A DNA stretch of 64,000 nt from Cryobacterium inferilacus (GCF_019599185.1 NZ_JAIEUL010000001.1:62001-126000), one strand, 5' to 3'. Counted from the first letter of the stretch, positions 1 to 8,685 are shown. Notes: a model not told the origin generated them from the sequence alone. A program made the numbers and translations.

Positions 1-744
1 GAACACCGAGACGGCGTCGAGCTTCTTCACCACGTCGCCGGTGAGCGGATGCAGGCTGTACAGCGCCTCGATCTCGTCGCCGAACATCTCGATCCGGATG
101 GCGAGTTCCTCGTACATCGGAATGATCTCGATGGTGTCCCCGCGCACCCTGAAGTGCCCGCGGGAGAAGTCGATGTCGTTGCGCTGGTACTGCATGGCCA
201 CGAATCGGCGGATCAGGGCGTCCCTGTCGACCTTCTGGCCGACCTGCAGCGCCACCATCGCCTCGAGGTAGCCCTCGGGGGTGCCGAGGCCGTAGATGCA
301 CGACACCGTGGAGACGACGATGACGTCCCGGCGACTGAGCAGCGAGTTCGTGGTGGAGTGCCGCAGCCGCTCCACCTCCTCGTTGATCGAGGAGTCCTTC
401 TCGATGAAGGTGTCGGTCTGGGGTACGTACGCTTCAGGCTGGTAGTAGTCGTAGTAGGAGACGAAATACTCGACCGCGTTGTGCGGCATCAGTTCGCGGA
501 ACTCATTGACGAGCTGCGCGGCCAGGGTCTTGTTGTGGGCGAGCACCAGGGTGGGCCGCTGGACCTGCTCGATCAGCCAGGCCGTGGTGGCCGATTTACC
601 GGTGCCGGTGGCACCGAGCAGCACGATGTCGGTCTCGCCGGCGTTGATACGGCCGGTGAGCTCGGCGATCGCGGCCGGCTGGTCACCGCTGGGGGTGTAC
701 TCGCTCACGACCTCGAAGGGGTGAACGGCGCGGGTGGGTTCCAT
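1..744 (-). CDS. uvrB: UvrABC excision nuclease subunit B (5' part only)
   Basis: UvrB is the DNA-damage-verifying helicase-like subunit of nucleotide excision repair; it is loaded by UvrA and recruits UvrC. The first 248 codons are present and the rest lies beyond the left edge. Visible are the Walker A motif GATGTGKS (about residues 44-51) and the tyrosine-rich beta-hairpin around [16 protein letters not shown] that clamps the DNA strand. The ATG at 742-744 begins [16 protein letters not shown], typical of the family. The coaE stop lies only 9 bases upstream, but a TAGACT hexamer 6 bases before the ATG suggests its own leaderless promoter. Family assignment is certain; only the missing 3' part is unknown. 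Confidence 0.97.
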   Translation of the reverse strand, partial: MEPTRAVHPFEVVSEYTPSGDQPAAIAELTGRINAGETDIVLLGATGTGKSATTAWLIEQVQRPTLVLAHNKTLAAQLVNEFRELMPHNAVEYFVSYYDYYQPEAYVPQTDTFIEKDSSINEEVERLRHSTTNSLLSRRDVIVVSTVSCIYGLGTPEGYLEAMVALQVGQKVDRDALIRRFVAMQYQRNDIDFSRGHFRVRGDTIEIIPMYEELAIRIEMFGDEIEALYSLHPLTGDVVKKLDAVSVF

Positions 745-750
745 GCTTCC

Positions 751-756
751 AGTCTA
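751..756 (-). promoter_or_regulatory. Putative leaderless -10 element of uvrB
   Basis: TAGACT on the minus strand, 6 bases before the uvrB ATG, with no Shine-Dalgarno between. It overlaps the coaE stop codon region. The spacing matches leaderless actinobacterial promoters. No good -35 was seen. Confidence 0.45.
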
Positions 757-1395
757 AGGAGCGCCACCGACACCGGCGTCGGAGTGCGTGCTCCGCAGCC
801 CCCGCAGGCGTTCATCCCAGAGCCGGTCGACCTGGTCGATGGTGTGCTCGAGGGAGCCCATCGAGTCGATCACGACGTCCGCGACCGCGAGCCGGTCCAC
901 ATCGGCCGCCTGGGCGTTGATCCGGCTGCGGGCGTCCGCCTCGGCCATCCCGCGGAGTTCGATCATGCGCTGCACCCGCGTGTCCGCGTCGGCGTGCACG
1001 ACAACGATCAGGTCGAACGGGTGCCCCACGGAGGCCTCCACCAGCAGCGGCACGTCGTAGACGATGACCACGTCGGGGTCGGCCCGTTCGGCGTCGGCGA
1101 TCGCCGCGGTGGAGAGCAGCCGCACGGCGGGGTGGACGACCTTGTTGAGCACGCTGAGGGCCGCCGGGTTGTCGAAGACGATGGCGCCCAGGCGCGCCCG
1201 GTTGAGGCTGCCGTCCTCGGCGATGACCTCGGGGCCGAAGATGTCCGCGATGTGCGCCAGAGCATCAGTGCCAGGCGCGACCGCGGCCCTGGCCAGCTGA
1301 TCGGCATCGATGATCACGGCCCCGTGCTCGGCGAATCTCTTCGCCACGGTGCTCTTTCCCGATGCGATCCCGCCGGTCAACCCAATCAAGTACAC
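754..1395 (-). CDS. coaE: Dephospho-CoA kinase
   Basis: CoaE phosphorylates the 3'-hydroxyl of dephospho-CoA with ATP, the last step of CoA synthesis. The 213-residue protein opens with the P-loop GLTGGIASGKST (residues 5-16), followed by a CoaE-type lid and core; the length is normal for the actinobacterial form. The start is GTG at 1393-1395, since the nearest ATG upstream is out of frame. A TAGCAT hexamer sits 6 bases before it, suggesting leaderless transcription. It is followed after 9 bases by uvrB and separated from rpsA upstream by two strong hairpins. coaBC, an earlier CoA gene, is at 32.0-33.3 kb. Confidence 0.95.
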   Translation of the reverse strand: MYLIGLTGGIASGKSTVAKRFAEHGAVIIDADQLARAAVAPGTDALAHIADIFGPEVIAEDGSLNRARLGAIVFDNPAALSVLNKVVHPAVRLLSTAAIADAERADPDVVIVYDVPLLVEASVGHPFDLIVVVHADADTRVQRMIELRGMAEADARSRINAQAADVDRLAVADVVIDSMGSLEHTIDQVDRLWDERLRGLRSTHSDAGVGGAP

Positions 1396-1401
1396 CGCCC
1401 C

Positions 1402-1407
1402 ATGCTA
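1402..1407 (-). promoter_or_regulatory. Putative leaderless -10 element of coaE
   Basis: TAGCAT on the minus strand, 6 bases before the GTG start of coaE; no ribosome binding site lies between. It lies downstream of the rpsA terminator hairpins, so coaE needs its own promoter. Confidence 0.4.
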
Positions 1408-1433
1408 ACGGAGGGGCGTTGGTGAACCGGAAC

Positions 1434-1459
1434 AGGCCGGACCCCGAAGGGTCCGGCCT
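1434..1459 (-). terminator. Second of two UUCG hairpins after rpsA
   Basis: Perfect 11-bp stem (1434-1444 with 1449-1459). On the minus strand the loop is TTCG closed by C-G, the extra-stable UUCG tetraloop. No U tract follows, which is common for actinobacterial terminators. Confidence 0.75.
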
Positions 1460-1463
1460 GTGG

Positions 1464-1483
1464 GCACCGGCCGAAGCCGGTGC
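1464..1483 (-). terminator. First of two UUCG hairpins after rpsA
   Basis: Perfect 8-bp stem (1464-1471 with 1476-1483), again with a C(UUCG)G loop on the minus strand. It lies 15 bases after the rpsA stop and 4 bases before the second hairpin. Confidence 0.7.
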
Positions 1484-1498
1484 GGGATGGTGCTCGTA

Positions 1499-2956
1499 CT
1501 AGTTGGAGCTGCTGAGCTTCTCGCGCAGTGCGGCAAGCGCCTCGTCGTCGGCGAGGGTGCCGGCTCCGGCAGCCTCACTGGTGAACGAGTTGCCCGCTGC
1601 GGACGCGACATCGCCGGGGGCGATGATCTCGTCGTTCGCGGATGCGACCTGCTTCTTGTGTGCTTCCCAGCGAGCCTGGGCTGCAGCGTAGTCCTGCTCC
1701 CACTTCTCGCGCTGGGTCTCGAAGCCTTCGCGCCACTCGTTGGTCTCCGGGTCGAAGCCCTCGGGGTACTTGTAGTTGCCCTGGTCGTCGTACTCGGTGA
1801 GCATTCCGTAGAGTGCCGGGTCGAACTCGGTGCCCTCGGGGTCGACACCGTCGTTGGCCTGCTTGAGGCTCAGCGAGATGCGGCGACGCTCCAGGTCGAT
1901 GTCGATGACCTTGACGAACACCTCGTCGCCGACCGAGACAACCTGCTCGGCGAGTTCGACGTGCTTGCCGGAGAGCTCGGAGATGTGCACCAGGCCCTCG
2001 ATGCCCTCTGCGACGCGAACGAACGCGCCGAAGGGGACGAGCTTGGTGACCTTACCCGGTGCAACCTGGCCGATGGCGTGGGTGCGGGCGAAGACCTGCC
2101 ACGGGTCTTCCTGCGTGGCCTTGAGCGACAGGGAAACGCGCTCGCGGTCCAGGTCGACCTCGAGGATCTCGACGGTGACTTCCTGACCGACCTCGACGAC
2201 CTCGCTGGCGTGCTCGATGTGCTTCCAGCTGAGCTCGGAGACGTGAACCAGACCGTCAACGCCACCCAGGTCGACGAACGCACCGAAGTTGACGATCGAC
2301 GAGACAACGCCCTTGCGGACCTGTCCCTTCTGGAGGTTGTTGAGGAAGGTGGTGCGGCTCTCGGACTGAGTCTGCTCGAGCAGTGCACGGCGCGACAGAA
2401 CGACGTTGTTGCGGTTCTTGTCGAGTTCGAGGATCTTGGCCTCGATCTCCTGGCCCAGGTACGGGGTCAGGTCGCGAACACGGCGCAGCTCGATCAGCGA
2501 TGCCGGCAGGAAGCCGCGCAGGCCGATGTCGACGATGAGCCCGCCCTTGACGACCTCGATGACCGAACCGGTGACAACGCCATCGGATTCCTTGATCTTC
2601 TCGACGTCGCCCCATGCACGCTCGTACTGAGCGCGCTTCTTCGACAGGATCAGACGGCCTTCTTTGTCTTCCTTCTGCAGAACGAGCGCCTCGACCAGGT
2701 CGCCGACCTTGACAACCTCGGAGGGGTCAACGTCGTGCTTGATGGAAAGTTCGCGGGAGGGGATGACACCCTCGGTCTTGTAGCCGACGTCGAGGAGAAC
2801 CTCGTCGCGGTCGATCTTCACAACGGTGCCCTCGATGAGGTCGCCGTCGTTGAAGAATTTCAGAGTCTTTTCGACCGCGGCAAGGAAGTCTTCAGCAGAT
2901 CCGATGTCGTTGATGGCGACCTGCTTGGGTGCCCGTTCGGTCGTTGCGATTGTCAT
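1499..2956 (-). CDS. rpsA: 30S ribosomal protein S1
   Basis: S1 binds mRNA on the small ribosomal subunit and helps initiation on structured or weak leaders. The 485-residue protein has four S1 OB-fold repeats (roughly residues 35-105, 120-190, 205-275 and 290-360); repeats three and four carry the classic GAFVDLGGVDGLVHVSELSW and GAFVRVAEGIEGLVHISELS signatures. The C-terminal 120 residues are acidic, Ala-rich tail, as in other actinobacterial S1 proteins. ATG at 2954-2956 is preceded by GGAG about 10 bases away. The gene is isolated by tandem hairpins downstream and a 112-base leader region upstream. Confidence 0.97.
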   Translation of the reverse strand: MTIATTERAPKQVAINDIGSAEDFLAAVEKTLKFFNDGDLIEGTVVKIDRDEVLLDVGYKTEGVIPSRELSIKHDVDPSEVVKVGDLVEALVLQKEDKEGRLILSKKRAQYERAWGDVEKIKESDGVVTGSVIEVVKGGLIVDIGLRGFLPASLIELRRVRDLTPYLGQEIEAKILELDKNRNNVVLSRRALLEQTQSESRTTFLNNLQKGQVRKGVVSSIVNFGAFVDLGGVDGLVHVSELSWKHIEHASEVVEVGQEVTVEILEVDLDRERVSLSLKATQEDPWQVFARTHAIGQVAPGKVTKLVPFGAFVRVAEGIEGLVHISELSGKHVELAEQVVSVGDEVFVKVIDIDLERRRISLSLKQANDGVDPEGTEFDPALYGMLTEYDDQGNYKYPEGFDPETNEWREGFETQREKWEQDYAAAQARWEAHKKQVASANDEIIAPGDVASAAGNSFTSEAAGAGTLADDEALAALREKLSSSN

Positions 2957-3046
2957 GTAGTAGTTGCTCCAGGATGGACATATTCGGGCCAGAAGGGAAG
3001 GACGTACGATTTATGTTGATGATCCGCGACTGGCAGCGGCTAATTC

Positions 3047-3060
3047 GTCACAAGCGTGAC
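3047..3060. promoter_or_regulatory. Interrupted palindrome upstream of rpsA
   Basis: GTCAC-N4-GTGAC, a perfect 5+5 inverted repeat in the 112-base gap between the DUF885 gene and rpsA. It could be an operator or a small leader hairpin. No known regulator is assigned. Confidence 0.3.
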
Positions 3061-3068
3061 AGTAAAGC

Positions 3069-4778
3069 TTAGCTGTTTCCGGGCCTCTCGGGCAACCCGG
3101 TATCAGCCTGCAATGCGCTCCTCAGGGTGTCCAGGCCGACCCCGCCGAGGTCGAGGGCGCGGCGGTGGAACTCCTTGATGTTGAACGCCTCTCCCTCCCT
3201 GGCCTGGGCCTCGTCCCGCAGCTGCTCCCAGATCCGCTGGCCCACCTTGTAGGACGGGGCCTGGCCCGGCCAGCCGAGGTACCGGTTGACCTCGAACCGG
3301 ACGAAGCCGTCGTTCATGTTCACGTTCCGGGCGAGGAAGTCGAATGCGTAGTCCGCCGTCCAGGTCTGGGACCCGTCCGGCACGGTCTTCCCGAGGTGCA
3401 CACCGATGTCGAGCACGACCCGGGCCGCACGCATCCGCTGCCCGTCGAGCATGCCCAGGCGGTCGGCCGGGTCGTCGAGGTAGCCCAGCTGCTCCATCAG
3501 CCGTTCGGCGTAGAGCGCCCAGCCTTCGGCGTGACCGGAGGTGCCGGCGAGCTGGCGGCGCCAGGTGTTCAGCTTGGCCCGGTTGTAGACGGCCTGGCCG
3601 ATCTGCAGGTGGTGCCCGGGAATACCCTCGTGGTACACGGTGGTCAGTTCCCGCCAGGTATCGAACTCGGTCACCCCGACGGGCACCGACCACCACATCC
3701 GGCCGGGCCGGGAGAAGTCGTCGGTGGGTCCGGTGTAGTAGATGCCGCCCTCCTGGGTCGGCGCGATCAGGCATTCCAGCCGGCGGATCTCCTCCGGGAT
3801 GTCGAACTGGGTCTCCCCGAGCTCGGCGACGGCCCTGTCGCTGGTTTCCTGCATCCAGCGCTGCAACGCGTCGGTGCCGTGCAGCTTCCTGGCCGGGTCG
3901 CCGTCGAGGAACTCGATGGCCTCCAGCACGGTGGCGCCGGGTTTGATCTGCCGGGCGACACTCTCCTGCTCGTCCACCATGCGGGCGAGCTCCTGGATTC
4001 CCCACTCGTAGGTTTCGTCGAGATCGATGGTGGCGCCGAGGAATCGGCGGGAGCTGAGCGCGTACAGCTCGCGGCCGACGGCATCCTGTTCGGTGGCCTG
4101 TGGGGCGAGGTCGTCGGCGAGGAACGCGGCGAGGGTGTCGTAGGCCGTCGCAGCGGTGCGCGCGCCCGCGCCGAGGTCGGTGGCCAGCGAGGCCGGCAGC
4201 GAACCGTTCTCCAGCCCGGCGTCTGCGACGAAGTGGGCGAAGAAGCCGTCATTGGCTGCGTTGCGTCTGGCCTGGCCGAGCACCTCGAGAACCTGCCGGC
4301 GAGCGGGAGTGATGCCGCGTTCGATGCCCAGGCGGAGGGTCTGGATGTAGCCGTCGATGGCGGCGGGGACGGCGGCGAGCCTGGCGGAGATGTCCTGCCA
4401 GTCCTCGACGGTGCCGGTGGGCATGAGGTCGAAGACCTCACGGATGGCCTGGGCCGGGGAGGCGATGACGTTGAGGTCGCGCAGCTGCAGCGCCGCGTCG
4501 GTGCTCTCCAGGTCCAACGCGAGGGTGCTGCGCAGATCGGTGCGGGTGACCCGGTCGATGTCGTCGACCACGGCGGTGGCATCCAGGTCCCGGATGGTGT
4601 CTGTGGCCGCCTGGATGTAGCGGGCGTGCCCCTCCGGCGAGTAGTCCGCGAACCCCGAACCATCGGCCGGCCGGCCGATGTAGGTGCCCACCGTCGGGTC
4701 GAGCGCGACCAGGCGGTCAACCCACTGCTCGGCGATCTGGTCGACCGGGGTGGGGGTGCGCTGTTCGTTGCGTGTCAT
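3069..4778 (-). CDS. DUF885 family protein, putative metallopeptidase
   Basis: A 569-residue protein of the DUF885 family, probably cytoplasmic as no signal peptide is seen. The motif YHEGIPGHHLQIGQ (about residues 382-395) and a downstream GHAEGWALYAERL (about 415-427) give the HE..HH plus E arrangement expected of a zinc metallopeptidase. The substrate is unknown; the peptidase role is inferred from these residues and from the family. ATG at 4776-4778 begins MTRNEQRTPTPVDQ; TAGGCT sits 6 bases before it, so the mRNA is probably leaderless. polA ends 32 bases upstream. Confidence 0.85.
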   Translation of the reverse strand: MTRNEQRTPTPVDQIAEQWVDRLVALDPTVGTYIGRPADGSGFADYSPEGHARYIQAATDTIRDLDATAVVDDIDRVTRTDLRSTLALDLESTDAALQLRDLNVIASPAQAIREVFDLMPTGTVEDWQDISARLAAVPAAIDGYIQTLRLGIERGITPARRQVLEVLGQARRNAANDGFFAHFVADAGLENGSLPASLATDLGAGARTAATAYDTLAAFLADDLAPQATEQDAVGRELYALSSRRFLGATIDLDETYEWGIQELARMVDEQESVARQIKPGATVLEAIEFLDGDPARKLHGTDALQRWMQETSDRAVAELGETQFDIPEEIRRLECLIAPTQEGGIYYTGPTDDFSRPGRMWWSVPVGVTEFDTWRELTTVYHEGIPGHHLQIGQAVYNRAKLNTWRRQLAGTSGHAEGWALYAERLMEQLGYLDDPADRLGMLDGQRMRAARVVLDIGVHLGKTVPDGSQTWTADYAFDFLARNVNMNDGFVRFEVNRYLGWPGQAPSYKVGQRIWEQLRDEAQAREGEAFNIKEFHRRALDLGGVGLDTLRSALQADTGLPERPGNS

Positions 4779-4784
4779 CCCCCG

Positions 4785-4790
4785 AGCCTA
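4785..4790 (-). promoter_or_regulatory. Putative leaderless -10 element of the DUF885 gene
   Basis: TAGGCT on the minus strand followed by 6 bases (CGGGGG) and the ATG. CTGACA 19 bases further upstream is a possible -35. Confidence 0.5.
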
Positions 4791-4810
4791 GAACACCGCC
4801 CCGCCGGCTG

Positions 4811-7498
4811 TCAGTGCGCGGCGGCGTCCCAGTTGGCGCCGCGGCCGACCTGCACGTCCAGTGGAACCAGCAGGTCGGCCGCCGTTTCCATCCGGTGGGT
4901 GACCACGGCCCGCAGCGCATCCCACTCGCCCGGTGCGACCTCGAAGATCAATTCGTCGTGCACCTGCAGCATCATCCGGCTGGCCAGGTCCTGCTCGCGC
5001 AGGTCTGCGGCGATGTTGTTCATGGCGATCTTCATCAGGTCGGCGGCGGAGCCCTGGATCGGGGCGTTCAGCGCGGCCCGCTCGGCGTTGTCGCGCAGCA
5101 CCCGGTTCGGGCTGTTCAGCTCGGGGAACGGCCGGCGGCGGCCGAAGATGGTGGTGGTGTGGCCGTCTACCTTCGCCTGCTCCACCACCCGGCGCAGGTA
5201 GTCGCGCACGGCACCGAACCTGGCGAAGTAGTCGGTGATGAGCTGCTTGGCCTCGCGGGACTCGATGCGCAGCTGCTTGGACAACCCGAACGCGCTGAGC
5301 CCGTAGGCCAGGCCGTAGGACATGGCCTTGACCTTGTTGCGCATCTCCCCCGTCACGTCCTCGGGGGCGACCCCGAACACCCGGGCGCCCACGAACCGGT
5401 GCAGGTCCTCCCCCGCGTTGAACGCCTCGATCAGGCCGGCGTCTTCGGACAGGTGCGCCATGATGCGCATTTCGATCTGCGAGTAGTCGGCGGTGAGCAG
5501 GCACTCGCTGCCGGCCCCGGCGTGGAACGCGGCCCGGATGCGGCGGCCCTCCTGCGTGCGCACGGGGATGTTCTGCAGGTTGGGGTCGTTCGAGGAGATC
5601 CGCCCGGTGGCCGTGCCGATCTGCACGTAGGTGGTGTGGATGCGGCCGGTGTCGTCGATCGCCTTGTCGAGGGTTTCCACGATCTGGCGGAGTTTGGTGG
5701 CGTCCCTGTGCTTGAGCAGCAGGTCGAGGAACGGGTGCGGGTTGCTGGCCTGGAGGTCGGCGAGGGCGCCGGCATCCGTGGTGAAACCGGTCTTGTTGGC
5801 GCGGGTGCGGGGCATGCCGAGCTGATCGAACAGCACCTCCTGCAACTGCTTGGGCGAGCCCAGGTTCACCTCCCGGCCGATCTGGGCGTATGCGCCAGCG
5901 GCCAGTTCGGCTGCGGTGGTCGCCAGTTCGGTGGACAGGGCCGCAAGTTCGTCGTGCGACACGGCCACCCCGGCCAGTTCCATGCCGGCGAGGGTCATCA
6001 GGGTGGGCATCTCGAGCTCGGACAGCACGCCGAGCGAACCGGGGTCGAGCAGGCCGGTCAGCGTTGCGGCGAGCCGCACGGTGTACCAGGAGTCCACGGC
6101 CACGCCGCCGGCCAGGCTCTCATCTGGCACGAGCTGGTTGGGGTCGGCGACGGGCAGGGTCTCGTCCAGGTACCGCTTGACGAGGTCGGCCAGGGTCTTG
6201 TCCGGGCCGCCCGGGCGCAGCAGCCAACCGGCCACCAGTGTGTCGATGGCGAGCCCGTCCAGGGTGAGCCCGGCGCGCAGCAGCGCCTTCACCTGGGGTT
6301 TCGCGTCGTGCATGACCTTCGGGCTCGGTCCGGCCAGCCATTCCTCGAGCGGCAGGTAGTCGGCGCGGTGGGGCTGCCAGGCGACGGTCGCTGTCTCCGT
6401 CGCGGTGGCAAGGCCGAATCCGATCGGCAGGCCGTCGAGCAGCTCCACCGTCACGGCCAGCGGTGTGCCTGCGCCGGTGACCCGGTCCAGCCAGGTCGCG
6501 AGTTCCTCGTCGAGGAGCTCCCGCCGCACGGGGGCCGTGACCGCCTCGGCGACCTCGGCGACCGGGGCAGCAGAGCCGGAGCCGTTGCCGGCGCCGGCAC
6601 CGTTCGCGAGGCCTTCCAGCTTGATCACCCGGTCGAGCAGGGTGCGGAATTCCAGCCGGCCGAAAACGGCCCGCACGGCCTCCTCGTCGATGGGGCCACG
6701 GACGAGGTCGCCGAGTTCGACCGGAAGGTCCAGGTCGGTCACGAGCCGGTTGAGCCGGCGGTTCCGGATCGCGTTCTCCTTCTGCTCACGCAGGTTGGCC
6801 CCGACGACGCCCGTGATCTCGTCGGCGTGCTCGAGGATCGCGTCCAGGCTGCCGAACCGATCCAGCCACTTCACGGCCGTCTTCTCCCCGACCTTGCTGA
6901 TGCCGATGAGGTTGTCGCTGGTTTCGCCGACGAGCGCGGCGATGTCGGGATACTGCTCTGGCGCGATGCCGTACTTCTCCCGCACCTTGGCCGGGTCGTA
7001 CCTGGTCAGCGCCGACACCCCCTGGCTGGCCGGGTAGAGCAGCGTCACGGTGTTGTTGACCAGCTGGATGGTGTCCCGGTCGCCGGAGACGACGAAGACG
7101 TCGAAACCCTCGGCGGTGCCGCGCACCGACAGGGTCGCGAGGATGTCGTCTGCCTCGTAGTCGTCCTTGGTCAGGGTGGTGATGTTCAGCGCCTTGAGGG
7201 CCTCCTGCAGCAGCGGGATCTGGCCCTTGAACTCCGAGGGTGTCACCGCGCGGGTGCCCTTGTATTCGGGGTAGTCGCGGGTGCGGAAGGAGAACCGGGA
7301 GATGTCGAAGGCCACGGCGATGTGGCTGGGGTTCTCGGTGCGCAGCAGGCTCAGCAGCATCGACAGGAACCCGTGGATGGCGTTGGTGTGCTGCCCGTCC
7401 TGGGTCTGGAAACTGTCGACGGGGAGGGCGTGGAACGCCCGATATGCCAGCGAGTGGCCATCGATGATCATCAGGGTAGGCTTCTTGGATTCCGACAC
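4811..7498 (-). CDS. polA: DNA polymerase I
   Basis: PolA fills gaps and removes RNA primers in replication and repair. The 895-residue protein has an N-terminal 5' nuclease domain (about 1-300), a degenerate 3'-5' exonuclease-like domain (about 310-500) and the polymerase domain (about 510-895). Polymerase motifs A (ADYSQIEMRIMAHLSED), B (RNKVKAMSYGLAYG) and C (QVHDELIFEV, about 845-854) are intact. The D-x-E of exo motif I is missing (TVELLDGLPIG instead), so proofreading is predicted absent, as in mycobacterial PolA. The start is GTG at 7496-7498 with TAGGCT 6 bases upstream. It diverges from the thioesterase gene across 52 bases. Confidence 0.97.
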   Translation of the reverse strand: MSESKKPTLMIIDGHSLAYRAFHALPVDSFQTQDGQHTNAIHGFLSMLLSLLRTENPSHIAVAFDISRFSFRTRDYPEYKGTRAVTPSEFKGQIPLLQEALKALNITTLTKDDYEADDILATLSVRGTAEGFDVFVVSGDRDTIQLVNNTVTLLYPASQGVSALTRYDPAKVREKYGIAPEQYPDIAALVGETSDNLIGISKVGEKTAVKWLDRFGSLDAILEHADEITGVVGANLREQKENAIRNRRLNRLVTDLDLPVELGDLVRGPIDEEAVRAVFGRLEFRTLLDRVIKLEGLANGAGAGNGSGSAAPVAEVAEAVTAPVRRELLDEELATWLDRVTGAGTPLAVTVELLDGLPIGFGLATATETATVAWQPHRADYLPLEEWLAGPSPKVMHDAKPQVKALLRAGLTLDGLAIDTLVAGWLLRPGGPDKTLADLVKRYLDETLPVADPNQLVPDESLAGGVAVDSWYTVRLAATLTGLLDPGSLGVLSELEMPTLMTLAGMELAGVAVSHDELAALSTELATTAAELAAGAYAQIGREVNLGSPKQLQEVLFDQLGMPRTRANKTGFTTDAGALADLQASNPHPFLDLLLKHRDATKLRQIVETLDKAIDDTGRIHTTYVQIGTATGRISSNDPNLQNIPVRTQEGRRIRAAFHAGAGSECLLTADYSQIEMRIMAHLSEDAGLIEAFNAGEDLHRFVGARVFGVAPEDVTGEMRNKVKAMSYGLAYGLSAFGLSKQLRIESREAKQLITDYFARFGAVRDYLRRVVEQAKVDGHTTTIFGRRRPFPELNSPNRVLRDNAERAALNAPIQGSAADLMKIAMNNIAADLREQDLASRMMLQVHDELIFEVAPGEWDALRAVVTHRMETAADLLVPLDVQVGRGANWDAAAH

Positions 7499-7504
7499 AG
7501 ACCC

Positions 7505-7510
7505 AGCCTA
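7505..7510 (-). promoter_or_regulatory. Putative leaderless -10 element of polA
   Basis: TAGGCT on the minus strand, then GGGTCT, then the GTG start of polA. No Shine-Dalgarno is available. It lies inside the 52-base divergent gap with the thioesterase gene. Confidence 0.5.
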
Positions 7511-7550
7511 CAAGCCGCATCCGGTGGGGCAGGGCAAACCGAAGGTGACC

Positions 7551-7991
7551 ATGACCGAGCAGGACGCGCCCGCACCCGAGACCGACTTCCTGGCCTGGAC
7601 CAAGGCGCGCGGCGCCGGCGACCTGGCCGACAAGATGGGGATCGAATTCACCGAGTTCAGTCTCGAGCGGGCGGTGGCACGGATGCCGGTAGCGGGCAAT
7701 ACCCAGCCCGCGATGCTGCTGCACGGAGGCGCATACGTGGTGATGGGTGAGTCGCTCGGGTCGATGTCGGCGAATCTGCATGCGGGACCGGGCAAGCTCG
7801 CCGTCGGCATCGAGATCAATGCCAGCCACACCGGCTCGGCCACCTCCGGTTATGTCACCGCGGTGTGCACGCCGATCCACCTCGGCCGCACCCTCACCAC
7901 CCACGAGATCGTGGTCACCGACGACACCGGTCGGCGCTGTTCCACGATCCGGATCACCAACCTGATCCTGGACCGGCCGGCCGGCGCCTGA
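7551..7991 (+). CDS. PaaI-family hotdog-fold thioesterase
   Basis: A 146-residue single-domain hotdog thioesterase, predicted to hydrolyse an acyl-CoA in the cytoplasm; the actual substrate cannot be read from sequence. The stretch LLHGGAYVVMGESLGSMSAN is the PaaI-type HGG signature carrying the active-site region, and GIEINASHTGSATSGYVTA is the following hotdog strand. I start at ATG 7551 because GAAGG lies 5 bases upstream; an in-frame GTG at 7545 is the alternative. It diverges from polA, the usual actinobacterial arrangement, and ends at a bidirectional terminator. Confidence 0.85.
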   Translation: MTEQDAPAPETDFLAWTKARGAGDLADKMGIEFTEFSLERAVARMPVAGNTQPAMLLHGGAYVVMGESLGSMSANLHAGPGKLAVGIEINASHTGSATSGYVTAVCTPIHLGRTLTTHEIVVTDDTGRRCSTIRITNLILDRPAGA

Positions 7992-8022
7992 CCGGCGCCG
8001 GAGCGCGCTCCCCCAGACACGA

Positions 8023-8050
8023 AAAAGCGGGCCCGACCGGGCCCGCTTTT
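8023..8050. terminator. Bidirectional terminator between thioesterase and pdtaR
   Basis: Perfect 12-bp stem (8023-8034 with 8039-8050) with a 4-base loop. It starts in AAAA and ends in TTTT, so it can act as an intrinsic terminator for both converging genes. The outer bases 8018-8022 and 8052-8056 can pair around a one-base bulge. Confidence 0.9.
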
Positions 8051-8072
8051 CTCGTGACGGCGCAGTGGCCTG

Positions 8073-8678
8073 CTATTTCTTGGCGGACAGCTGCTCGATG
8101 ATGGCCTGGGCGACGTCGTGCATGGTCAGGCGGCGGTCCATCGACGCCTTCTGGATCCAGCGGAACGCCTCCGGCTCGGTGAGGCCCATCTTCTCGTTGA
8201 GCAGGCCCTTGGCCCGGTCGACGAGCTTGCGGGTCTCGAAGCGCTCGACCAGGTCGGCGACCTCGGCCTCGAGCGTGATGATCTGGCTGTACCGGGAGAG
8301 AGCGATCTCGATCGCCGGCAGCAGGTCGTTCGGCGTGAACGGCTTGACCACGTAGGCCAGGGCGCCTGCCTCGCTCGCCCGCTCGACGAGCTCCTTCTGG
8401 CTGAAGGCGGTCAGCAGCACGACCGGGGCGATGTGGGCCTTGGTGATGCGCTCCGCGGCGGAGATCCCGTCGAGGTGGGGCATCTTCACGTCCATGATCA
8501 CGAGGTCGGGCCGGAGCTCGGTGGCGAGGGCCACGGCGGTCTCGCCGTCGCCGGCTTCGCCCACCACTTCGAATCCGTTGTCTCGGAGGATCTCGACGAT
8601 GTCGAGCCTGATGAGGGATTCATCCTCCGCTACGACGACGCGGCGGGGGGGTGCTGGAGTAGTCTCTTGGTCGGTCAC
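8073..8678 (-). CDS. pdtaR: ANTAR-domain response regulator (PdtaR-like)
   Basis: A 201-residue two-domain protein: an N-terminal receiver (residues 13-130, acidic pocket E18/D19, phospho-acceptor D63 in VIMDVKMP) and a C-terminal ANTAR RNA-binding domain (about 145-198). It matches mycobacterial Rv1626/PdtaR, which is phosphorylated by a cytosolic histidine kinase and acts by RNA-level antitermination. The cognate kinase is not in this window. I use the GTG at 8676-8678 (MTDQETTPAP); a longer reading frame would run through the tRNA gene. TAGGCT lies 7 bases before this GTG. pyk lies nearby, as in other actinobacteria. Confidence 0.92.
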   Translation of the reverse strand: MTDQETTPAPPRRVVVAEDESLIRLDIVEILRDNGFEVVGEAGDGETAVALATELRPDLVIMDVKMPHLDGISAAERITKAHIAPVVLLTAFSQKELVERASEAGALAYVVKPFTPNDLLPAIEIALSRYSQIITLEAEVADLVERFETRKLVDRAKGLLNEKMGLTEPEAFRWIQKASMDRRLTMHDVAQAIIEQLSAKK

Positions 8679-8685
8679 AGCCAAA

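Noticed and set aside
4772-7750. 992-codon plus-strand open frame
   Set aside because: Antisense shadow of polA; no ribosome binding site or domain, and codon pattern mirrors the polA frame.
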